Of a stretch of DNA of 12,804 nucleotides, positions 6,671 through 12,804 are shown piece after piece. Under the pieces are notes generated by a model. It did no database searches. It was not told the origin of the DNA and saw only the letters and a list, made by a program, of their open reading frames with translations. The position numbers and the translations under genes are program-made. Origin of the DNA: CAZOKO01 sp964580455 (GTDB lineage: Bacteria; Desulfobacterota; WTBG01); NCBI GenBank assembly GCA_964580455.1, contig CAZOKO010000080.1:1-12804 (forward strand). The letters run 5' to 3'. Positions within the stretch are counted from its first letter, which is position 1. Each line of letters begins with the position of its first letter.

Positions 6671-6678
6671 ATACTCTT

Positions 6679-7614
6679 ATGGCCCGTATAACTACTGAAG
6701 CGAAAGTAGGCATATTTGTTATTCTGGGATTTGTCATTCTTATTTACATGACCGCAACTGTAGGGAAATGGAGCTTAGGACGAGAAAAAGGTTATCTCGT
6801 CACCACCAGGCTCGACTCGGCATTAGGTCTGCTGAAAGACTCTCCCGTAAAGGTTTTAGGCGTAACAAAGGGTAAGGTTGAAAAGTTGGAGATAGTCAAA
6901 GATAAAGCAAAAGTCTATATGCGCTTGCCAAAAGGAATAGTCTTACCTGAAGATTCTTTAGTCTATGTAAAATCAGAAGGATTGTTGGGGGAAAAACACA
7001 TCGAAATAAAACCGGGGTCGCCTGATAAGCCTTCCATTAAACATATGGGAGAACTTCTCCAGGGAACTCCTCCCGCAGACTTGGATCAACTCTTCTCAGA
7101 AATGACCGAAGTCGCTAGAGGGATTAAGAACCTCACTCAGATAATTAACCAGCCCGTTGAAAATACTGAAGGAAAGCAAGGGGCAATCCGGTCAATCATA
7201 ATAAATCTTGAAAAAACGAGTACATCTCTAAAGGATTTGGCTGAAAGGATTAACAGGGGAGAAGGCACCTTAGGTAAGCTTTTCACTGATGAAGCTATGT
7301 ATAACGAACTAAAAGCCACACTGACTGATATAAGTGCCGTTATTAAAACGTTTAGCTCCAGTGAAGGAACTCTGGGAAAGTTATTAAGTGACGAAGAGGT
7401 GTATAATACCATCAAGGAGATTACTGCGAGAATTAATATCATCCTTAAAAAGATAGACCGCGGCGAAGGTATTTTGGGTAAACTGTTCACCGGTGAAAGT
7501 CTTTATGGAAATCAAGAGGAAAAACAGAAAAGCGTAAGTAAGACATCTAAAGAAGAAAACGGACATGTACCTATAACTGCTTTAGGGAGCATGCTGGGAA
7601 AAGTCACTGAATAG
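6679..7614 (+). CDS. mlaD: MlaD-family MCE-domain lipid transport protein
   Basis: Substrate-binding subunit of the Mla transporter, anchored in the inner membrane with its MCE domain in the periplasm. From 6679 it has 311 residues. An N-terminal signal-anchor (about residues 10-26, VGIFVILGFVILIYM) is followed by one MCE domain (about 34-114), with the typical stretch DSALGLLKDSPVKVLGV and later LLGEKHIEI. The C-terminal half is a predicted long helical region. It holds three copies of a GEGTLGKLF-like motif, followed in the first two copies by (T/S)DE and a Tyr (DEAMY, DEEVY; TGESLY in the third). They begin at 7261, 7363 and 7465, exactly 34 codons apart. The protein is longer than the compact E. 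coli MlaD (about 180 aa), and the extension may lengthen the lipid conduit or mediate oligomer contacts (inference). The two preceding subunit genes support the assignment. Confidence 0.93.
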   Translation: MARITTEAKVGIFVILGFVILIYMTATVGKWSLGREKGYLVTTRLDSALGLLKDSPVKVLGVTKGKVEKLEIVKDKAKVYMRLPKGIVLPEDSLVYVKSEGLLGEKHIEIKPGSPDKPSIKHMGELLQGTPPADLDQLFSEMTEVARGIKNLTQIINQPVENTEGKQGAIRSIIINLEKTSTSLKDLAERINRGEGTLGKLFTDEAMYNELKATLTDISAVIKTFSSSEGTLGKLLSDEEVYNTIKEITARINIILKKIDRGEGILGKLFTGESLYGNQEEKQKSVSKTSKEENGHVPITALGSMLGKVTE

Positions 7615-7663
7615 TGGGCTGGATACTGTATTAAACTAATGTTGAAAGGGAGGAGGAGATTTA

Positions 7664-9226
7664 ATGGCTAAAATTAAGCGGGCAATTATAAGTGTTTCTG
7701 ACAAAGGTGGTATTGTGGATTTTGCCAAAGGGCTGTCCAAATATACGGTTAACATTCTATCAACCGGAGGAACTGCAAAGTCATTGAGAGACAGCGGTAT
7801 CACTGTAGAAGATGTATCTCACTATACCGGTTTTCCAGAAATGCTTGATGGAAGGGTTAAAACACTTCACCCCAAAATTCATGGGGGATTACTGGGACAG
7901 CGCTCAAACCCCGAACATCTAAAAAAGATGAAGGAGCATGGAATCGAACCTATTGATATGCTGGTTGTCAATCTCTATCCATTTGAAGCTACTGTGGCAA
8001 AAGAAAACTGTTCTCTTGAAGATGCTATAGAAAACATAGATATTGGTGGGCCCACTATGATTCGCTCAGCAGCCAAAAACTATCCTGATGTAACAGTCAT
8101 TGTCGACCCCTACGACTATAAAGCGGTGCTCGACGAAATGGAACAAAACCAGGGAGAGGTATCAGTTGAAACCAATTTTAGACTGGCTAAAAAGGTTTTT
8201 CAGCAAACAGCCAGGTACGATGGTGCTATCTCTAACTACCTCGGTTCATTAAGACCGGAAGGCCAAAAGGACACATTCCCTGAAACTGTTTCTCTCCAAT
8301 TTACAAAGGCTCAGGAACTTCGCTATGGAGAAAACCCTCACCAGAAGGGAGCCTTTTACAGAGAATTGAATATAAGCGAGCCCTGTGTCTCATCCGCAAC
8401 CCAATTACAGGGAAAAGCGCTCTCATTTAACAATATACTCGATGCGGACTCGGCACTGGAAGCCGTTAAGGAATTTGAGGGGGCAGCAGTAGTCATTATT
8501 AAACACACAAATCCCTGTGGAGTAGCAATATCTGACTCACTGACTGATGCATATCGAAAGGCCAAATCCTGTGATCCTACTTCCGCTTTCGGAGGAATAG
8601 TTGCCTTAAACAGACCCGTTGATGAAGATACCGCAAAGGAAATAACTTCAATCTTTACCGAAGTTGTCATTGCTCCAGATTATAGCAAAGAGGCTTTAAA
8701 GGTATTCAGCACTAAAAAAGACCTGCGTTTGTTAAAAGTACCCTTTCCATCAGGTTATATCTCAAAAGGGTTTGCAATGAAAAAAGTAGTTGGAGGTATG
8801 CTTATCCAGGAAAGGGACCTGGGCAAGGTGGATGATATCAAGCAATGTAAAGTAGTAACTAAGAGGGAGCCAACACCAGAGGAATATCAAGCACTAGAGT
8901 TTGCCTGGAAGATATGTAAGCATGTTAAATCGAATGCTATCGTTTATACAATTAAAGATAAAACAATAGGTGTTGGTGCAGGCCAGATGAGTAGAATTGA
9001 CTCTTCAAAAATTGCAGTAGAAAAGGCACAATTCCCTATCAAAGGGACCGTTATGGCATCAGACGCCATGTTTCCCTTTAGAGACAGTGTAGACGAAGCA
9101 GCTAAAGCCGGTGCAACTGCAATCATCCAGCCCGGGGGATCCATAAGAGATGAGGAGGTTATCAAAGCAGCCGATGAGGCTGACATGGCAATGATTTTCA
9201 CCGGTATGAGACATTTCAGGCATTAA
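7664..9226 (+). CDS. purH: Bifunctional AICAR transformylase / IMP cyclohydrolase
   Basis: Catalyses the last two steps of purine synthesis in the cytoplasm: AICAR is formylated with 10-formyl-THF, and FAICAR is closed to IMP. The 520-aa length is standard. The N-terminal MGS-like cyclohydrolase domain has LSTGGTAKSLRDSGI (32-46), GFPEMLDGRVKTLHPKIHGG (56-75) and DIGGPTMIRSAAKN (126-139). The transformylase domain has RYGENPHQKGAFY (220-232), the catalytic Lys280-His281 pair in KHTNPCG, DPTSAFGGIVALN, and the family C-terminus MRHFRH. GGGAGGAGGAG just before the ATG is a strong ribosome binding site. It follows mlaD by 49 bases with no terminator seen, so it may be co-transcribed, and it precedes purD by 17 bases. 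Confidence 0.98.
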   Translation: MAKIKRAIISVSDKGGIVDFAKGLSKYTVNILSTGGTAKSLRDSGITVEDVSHYTGFPEMLDGRVKTLHPKIHGGLLGQRSNPEHLKKMKEHGIEPIDMLVVNLYPFEATVAKENCSLEDAIENIDIGGPTMIRSAAKNYPDVTVIVDPYDYKAVLDEMEQNQGEVSVETNFRLAKKVFQQTARYDGAISNYLGSLRPEGQKDTFPETVSLQFTKAQELRYGENPHQKGAFYRELNISEPCVSSATQLQGKALSFNNILDADSALEAVKEFEGAAVVIIKHTNPCGVAISDSLTDAYRKAKSCDPTSAFGGIVALNRPVDEDTAKEITSIFTEVVIAPDYSKEALKVFSTKKDLRLLKVPFPSGYISKGFAMKKVVGGMLIQERDLGKVDDIKQCKVVTKREPTPEEYQALEFAWKICKHVKSNAIVYTIKDKTIGVGAGQMSRIDSSKIAVEKAQFPIKGTVMASDAMFPFRDSVDEAAKAGATAIIQPGGSIRDEEVIKAADEADMAMIFTGMRHFRH

Positions 9227-9243
9227 ACTTTCAGGGAGGTTTT

Positions 9244-10524
9244 ATGAAGGTTCTGGTAATTGGAGGTGGTGGAAGGGAACACACCCTTGTATGGAAGGTT
9301 GCCCAAAGTCCAAAGGTAAAAAAAATCTACTGTGCTCCAGGTAATGCCGGTATCGCAGAGTATGCCGAATGCATTTCAATTAAAGCAGATGATATAGAAC
9401 AGCTTGCTTCTTTTGCACATCACAAGAATATCGATCTTACGATAGTAGGACCTGAGATTCCACTCACTCTGGGTATCGTTGATGAATTTGAAAGCAAGGG
9501 ACTTAGAATCTGCGGGCCTGATAAATCTGCTTCACTTATAGAAGGGAGCAAGATATTTTCGAAAGATCTGCTGAAAAAATACAACATCCCTACAGCGGCT
9601 TACGCCACCTTCAACTCATCAAATAACGCCATGAGCTACCTGAAAGAAAAAGGCACTCCTGCCGTAATCAAAGCTGATGGACTGGCGGCTGGTAAAGGGG
9701 TCATCCCTGCTCAAAGTCTGGATAAAGCGGAGGAAGCTATTGACAATATCCTTACCAAAAAAATATTTGGTGCTGCAGGAGATCGTATTATCATTGAAGA
9801 GTTTCTAACAGGTGAGGAGGCTTCTTTCATAGTATTTACAGATGGAAATACCATTATCCCCATGCCGACTTCTCAGGACCACAAACCGATATATGATAAC
9901 GACCAAGGTCCCAATACAGGAGGAATGGGGGCTTATTCTCCTGCCCCTGTAATAACAGAAAAGTTGCAACAAAAGATAATGGATGAGATCATGTATCCTG
10001 TAATAAGGGGCATGGCTGCTGAGGGCAGGAAATACAGGGGAATTCTCTATGCCGGCTTAATGATCAATCAGGGAGAAGTTAACGTTTTGGAATTTAACGC
10101 CCGTTTCGGTGACCCGGAAACACAACCCATTTTAATGAGGATGAAAACAGACCTCATTCCTGTTCTTGAAGCAATAGTTGACGAACGATTAGACCAAGTA
10201 TCTATTCAGTGGGATGAGAAGCCAGCAATCTGCGTAGTTATGGCATCAAAGGGATATCCTGGAAACTATCAAAAAGGTATAGAAATAACGGGGCTGGATG
10301 AAGTTCAAGCCATGCATAATGTACAAGTATTTCATGCGGGAACTGCCCTCAAAGATAATCATGTAGTCACCAGCGGAGGCAGGGTCCTGGGTGTTACTGC
10401 TTTGGGCAATAATATTGAAGAAGCTATCAATCTGGCCTATCAGGCAACTTCCCAGATTCAATGGGAAGGAGCTTATTATAGGAAAGATATTGGAAAGAAA
10501 GCACTGAAGATTTATAAATACTAA
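9244..10524 (+). CDS. purD: Phosphoribosylamine-glycine ligase (GAR synthetase)
   Basis: ATP-grasp enzyme joining 5-phosphoribosylamine and glycine to give GAR, the second step of purine synthesis. At 426 aa it is full length. The N-terminal domain opens with VIGGGGREHTLVWK (5-18). The ATP-grasp core shows IKADGLAAGKGV (142-153), PTSQDHKPIYDNDQGPNTGG (208-227) with MGAYSPAP after it, and the metal-binding VLEFNARFGDPETQP (281-295). The C-terminal part has a typical ASKGYPG and GGRVLGVTA. AGGGAGG stands before the ATG. No fused purM or purN domain is present. The 121 bases after it carry no clear intrinsic terminator. Confidence 0.98.
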   Translation: MKVLVIGGGGREHTLVWKVAQSPKVKKIYCAPGNAGIAEYAECISIKADDIEQLASFAHHKNIDLTIVGPEIPLTLGIVDEFESKGLRICGPDKSASLIEGSKIFSKDLLKKYNIPTAAYATFNSSNNAMSYLKEKGTPAVIKADGLAAGKGVIPAQSLDKAEEAIDNILTKKIFGAAGDRIIIEEFLTGEEASFIVFTDGNTIIPMPTSQDHKPIYDNDQGPNTGGMGAYSPAPVITEKLQQKIMDEIMYPVIRGMAAEGRKYRGILYAGLMINQGEVNVLEFNARFGDPETQPILMRMKTDLIPVLEAIVDERLDQVSIQWDEKPAICVVMASKGYPGNYQKGIEITGLDEVQAMHNVQVFHAGTALKDNHVVTSGGRVLGVTALGNNIEEAINLAYQATSQIQWEGAYYRKDIGKKALKIYKY

Positions 10525-10533
10525 ATCCGAAGT

Positions 10534-10549
10534 CCGAAAATAATTTCGG
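10534..10549. other. Small hairpin downstream of purD
   Basis: CCGAAA at 10534-10539 pairs with TTTCGG at 10544-10549 across a four-base loop, starting nine bases after the purD stop. No T tract follows, so I do not call it a terminator. Confidence 0.3.
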
Positions 10550-10645
10550 TTGGGTTAAGCGGTTGCGGTTATGCAGCTCGTAAAATACCGTTGTGCAACT
10601 TAAATCATGCATCATGTTTCCTTAGACTTATAAAGAGGATTACCC

Positions 10646-11425
10646 GTGGAAAACCGGTGGTTTGAAGAAAGGAAAGAGTTATTTTTCAGAAATCTGGTTC
10701 GCAACTTTTTAGAATCAAAGATTTTCTTTGATGATCTCTATCAATACTATAAAAATAATGATACCATTTTATTTGAACGAATGGATTGCTGGGTTGGAAC
10801 TGAGAGTAAAAAAGGACCTTTGTGGTACCTAAAAGATAATTGCCACAATATTTTTAGAAAATCTGAATCCAAAATCAACTTGAGCGAATATCTTTTTGAC
10901 TGGACACTCGGTTCCATCTTTCATGAAGGGATGAAACTTAAAGAAGATGTCTATCAGCTGGAGGTTTATCTACCCAGCTATGATAAAATTGACACATCCA
11001 AAAATGTAGAAGAAATAGAGGAAGTTTTAGAAGAATATTTTACGGTTATTGACAAAGCTACTAGAAATTTAGATGCTGAAATGGAAAGCATGAAAAATCT
11101 CTTCTTGAAAGCTGTTGAAAGATTTAAAGAACTCCTGATCAATCATGCTCATAACAGATTTCTGGTAAGATTTCTCCTGGAGAATAAAAAGCTTGTAGAA
11201 AAAGCCCTCGGTAAAAACAGCCTAAAAGATATTATCTCCTCTCTCTATCCAGACCAGCCTGAAAGTCCCTACTTTATCGCAGGTAAAAGCTGCCTTATAG
11301 GAGGGTGGTTTAAAGAAGCTAAAGAATATTTCAAAAAAGCATTGGATATTAATCCAGATCACACTGAGGCAAAACAATTTCTAAAAGAAACAGAGCAAAA
11401 TTTAGCACATGGAGGGAACAAATGA
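10646..11425 (+). CDS. Unrecognised helical protein with C-terminal TPR motif
   Basis: 259 aa, no named family recognised. It starts with GTG, supported by AGAGG at 10634-10638 seven bases upstream. There is no signal peptide or membrane segment. Residues 1-110 are rich in aromatic and charged residues. Residues 122-200 are strongly helical and probably coiled-coil-like, beginning with an acidic run (VEEIEEVLEEYF). Residues 207-241 form one clear TPR unit: PYFIAGKSCLIGGWFKEAKEYFKKALDINPD. This suggests a protein-binding role in the cytoplasm. The stop overlaps the purE start as ATGA, so the two are likely translationally coupled. Its place between purD and purE suggests a link to purine synthesis or its regulation, but operon position alone cannot prove that. 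Confidence 0.88.
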   Translation: MENRWFEERKELFFRNLVRNFLESKIFFDDLYQYYKNNDTILFERMDCWVGTESKKGPLWYLKDNCHNIFRKSESKINLSEYLFDWTLGSIFHEGMKLKEDVYQLEVYLPSYDKIDTSKNVEEIEEVLEEYFTVIDKATRNLDAEMESMKNLFLKAVERFKELLINHAHNRFLVRFLLENKKLVEKALGKNSLKDIISSLYPDQPESPYFIAGKSCLIGGWFKEAKEYFKKALDINPDHTEAKQFLKETEQNLAHGGNK

Positions 11426-11931
11426 AAGGACAACTGGTAGGTATCGTTATGGGTAGTGATTCTGACCTGTCTGTTATGCAGGAGGCGGCTAAAACACTGG
11501 ATGGTTTTGATGTGCAATATAACATTACTGTATCTTCCGCTCACAGATCTCCTGAGCTTACAACAACATATGCTAAAAATGCTGCTAAAAAGGGGTTTGA
11601 GGTAATTATTGCAGGAGCTGGCGGAGCAGCTCATCTTGCAGGTGTTATCGCTTCAAAGACCTCTTTACCTGTTATAGGTGTTCCTATTGATTCTTCTTCC
11701 TTGAACGGTATCGATTCCCTTCTTTCAACAGTTCAGATGCCAAGTGGCATACCTGTTGCTACTATGGCACTTGGTAAAACTGGAGCAAAAAATGCAGCGA
11801 TATTAGCTGTTCAAATACTCTCCTTAAAATATCCTGAGCTTAAAAAGAAGCTTGCCAGACATAAAAAGCGTCTAGCCAGCGAAACCGCAAAAAAAGCCCT
11901 TCGCTTATCTAAAAATTTACATAAAGATTAG
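11422..11931 (+). CDS. purE: N5-carboxyaminoimidazole ribonucleotide mutase
   Basis: Moves the carboxyl group of N5-CAIR to give CAIR in purine synthesis. It has the class I features: GIVMGSDSDL (7-16), the active-site SSAHRSPE (38-45, His41), and GAGGAAHLAG (65-74, His71). The 169-aa length is normal, but the last 30 residues form a lysine/arginine-rich tail. GGAGGG precedes the ATG, which overlaps the stop of the TPR gene by four bases. No purK is in the window. If purK is absent from the genome, a class II (direct CO2-using) reaction would have to be considered, although the motif spelling looks like the bacterial mutase. Confidence 0.96.
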   Translation: MKGQLVGIVMGSDSDLSVMQEAAKTLDGFDVQYNITVSSAHRSPELTTTYAKNAAKKGFEVIIAGAGGAAHLAGVIASKTSLPVIGVPIDSSSLNGIDSLLSTVQMPSGIPVATMALGKTGAKNAAILAVQILSLKYPELKKKLARHKKRLASETAKKALRLSKNLHKD

Positions 11932-11942
11932 TAAGATCAGAA

Positions 11943-12572
11943 ATGTCTCTCACATTAAAACTAGATTCTCACCACCCTGACGACGATATACTCAAGAAAA
12001 TTATTGAATTTATCACAACAGGAAAGACCATTGCTTTTCCCACGGAAACCTTCTATGCACTTGGAGTTTCGGCTTACAATGAAGAGGCGATCAAGAAGGT
12101 GTTTGCAATCAAGGGAAGAGATTACACCATTCCCCTTCCCATTATTATTGAAGATGAAACCATGCTGAAAGAGGTTGCTTCTGAAATTCCTGCAGCAGCT
12201 ACTTCTTTAATGCGGGAATTTTGGCCGGGCGGATTGACCCTCATTTTTAAGGCATCTAAAAAAATCCCTCCATTACTGACAGCTCATACAAATACAATAG
12301 CTGTTAGAATTTCTTCCAATCCTCTTGCCAGGCTGCTGGTTAAAGCTGCCGGGTGTCCCATCACAGCTACCAGTGCTAATCCTTCGGGGCAAAAAAGCTG
12401 TTCATCAGCCACTGATGCAGCAAAGAGCATTGGAAATGCAGTTGACCTCATCGTAGATGGAGGTAAAACTGAAGGTTTACTCCCATCAACAATCGTTGAT
12501 CTTACTTCCACTCCCCCCAAAATAGTAAGAGAAGGCATCATCAGTTCTCAACGTTTAAGACCCCTTCTTTGA
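11943..12572 (+). CDS. tsaC: L-threonylcarbamoyladenylate synthase (TsaC/YrdC type)
   Basis: Makes threonylcarbamoyl-AMP from threonine, bicarbonate and ATP, the first step of t6A37 tRNA modification in the cytoplasm. The YrdC domain spans nearly all of the 209 aa. Visible motifs are IAFPTETFYALG (30-41), the nucleotide-site KGRDYTIPLP (57-66), FWPGGLTL (93-100), AVRI (120-123) and TATSANPSG (141-149), with a closing STIVDLT. The extra C-terminal Sua5 domain of the roughly 350-aa form is absent, so this is the short type. The start lies 11 bases after the purE stop and has only a weak AGATCAG upstream, so coupling to purE is likely. tsaD, tsaB and tsaE are not in the window. Confidence 0.95.
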   Translation: MSLTLKLDSHHPDDDILKKIIEFITTGKTIAFPTETFYALGVSAYNEEAIKKVFAIKGRDYTIPLPIIIEDETMLKEVASEIPAAATSLMREFWPGGLTLIFKASKKIPPLLTAHTNTIAVRISSNPLARLLVKAAGCPITATSANPSGQKSCSSATDAAKSIGNAVDLIVDGGKTEGLLPSTIVDLTSTPPKIVREGIISSQRLRPLL

Positions 12573-12584
12573 TCCCTCAACTTA

Positions 12585-12608
12585 CACTTTTTTGCCTAAA
12601 GAAAAGTG
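12585..12608. terminator. Possible bidirectional terminator between convergent genes
   Basis: CACTTTT (12585-12591) pairs with AAAAGTG (12602-12608) around a 10-base loop. It lies between the ends of tsaC (plus) and the antitoxin remnant (minus). The stem is AT-rich and the following T runs are short, so termination strength is doubtful. Confidence 0.3.
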
Positions 12609-12617
12609 AAACTATTT

Positions 12618-12776
12618 TCAGTGAGGATTATTAAGGCAGATCTGTGTGTAGAAAAGGCGTATTGCCTCAGTGGGACTCATACCCAGTTTACGGAGAACAC
12701 CCTCGGCCTCTTTCTTGGTCTGGGGTTCAATTCTGGGGTGAACGACTGCTGACTTATATGAAATACTACTAGACAT
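12618..12776 (-). pseudogene. Truncated RelB/DinJ-type antitoxin
   Basis: A 52-residue reading frame on the minus strand. It carries the ribbon-helix-helix region of RelB/DinJ antitoxins: VHPRIEPQTKKEAEGVLRK (12-30), then LGMSPTEAIRLFYTQICLNN (31-50). Full antitoxins of this family are usually about 80-95 aa and continue after this point with a GLPF-like stretch and a toxin-binding tail. Here the frame ends Pro-His-stop, so the tail is lost. No RelE/YafQ-type toxin can fit in the 45 bases before the convergent tsaC end. AGGAGG at 12799-12804 is 22 bases from this ATG, too far. An ATG at a better distance (12785-12787) is in another frame, which hints at a small indel. It may still bind DNA, but most likely it is a decaying remnant. 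Confidence 0.7.
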
Positions 12777-12804
12777 GACACTAACATAAAGGTAAAATCC
12801 TCCT

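Noticed and set aside
6664..6678. Start of mlaD at 6664
   Set aside because: No Shine-Dalgarno sequence upstream; GGGAG overlapping this ATG is correctly spaced for 6679.
7615..7663. Purine riboswitch before purH
   Set aside because: The 49-base gap is too short for the known purine aptamer and shows only a strong ribosome binding site.
8356..9201. Minus-strand open frames inside purH
   Set aside because: They run antisense to a full-length, motif-complete purH and have no recognisable protein features; the same applies to other antisense frames in mlaD, purD, purE and tsaC.
10562..10599. Hairpin or riboswitch before the TPR gene
   Set aside because: Only GTTGC/GCAAC and a few inner pairs match across a long loop; no conserved RNA motif recognised.

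Overview
The window reads as chromosomal DNA of an AT-rich (about 40% G+C by eye), Gram-negative-type (diderm) bacterium. A three-gene Mla/MCE lipid transporter (mlaE-mlaF-mlaD) implies an outer membrane, and alanine racemase implies peptidoglycan. Intergenic spaces carry several families of short palindromes and tandem 7- or 8-base repeats, which suggests an environmental or uncultured lineage. The sequence alone does not let me name the phylum.

Layout. Positions 1-128 hold a strong bulged hairpin with a GNRA loop, of unknown origin. gltX (glutamyl-tRNA synthetase) lies on the minus strand at 129-1535. The 334-base divergent spacer 1536-1869 holds an octamer palindrome, a near-perfect 13-bp palindrome, a probable minus-strand promoter for gltX and a very good sigma70-type promoter for the plus-strand gene. 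Everything from 1870 to 12572 is on the plus strand: a 539-aa helical protein of unknown function, alr, mlaE, mlaF, mlaD, purH, purD, a 259-aa protein with one C-terminal TPR motif, purE and tsaC. At the right edge a 52-codon minus-strand ORF is a truncated RelB/DinJ-type antitoxin with no toxin gene beside it.

How the genes fit together. purH, purD and purE are purine biosynthesis enzymes: PurD early, PurE in the middle, PurH for the last two steps to IMP. The unknown TPR gene sits inside this group and overlaps purE by 4 bases, so it is probably translated with it. tsaC follows purE after 11 bases and makes the threonylcarbamoyl-AMP used for tRNA t6A. MlaE (permease), MlaF (ATPase) and MlaD (membrane-anchored MCE substrate-binding subunit) form an inner-membrane phospholipid transporter. 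The pur-tsaC part is mostly tightly packed. The alr/mlaE, mlaE/mlaF and mlaF/mlaD junctions each hold a different repeat family.

Most genes are ordinary housekeeping genes. I do not see a convincing new multi-gene system. The points of real interest are the repeat families, the two unrecognised helical proteins, the 34-residue periodic repeat in MlaD, and the decayed antitoxin.
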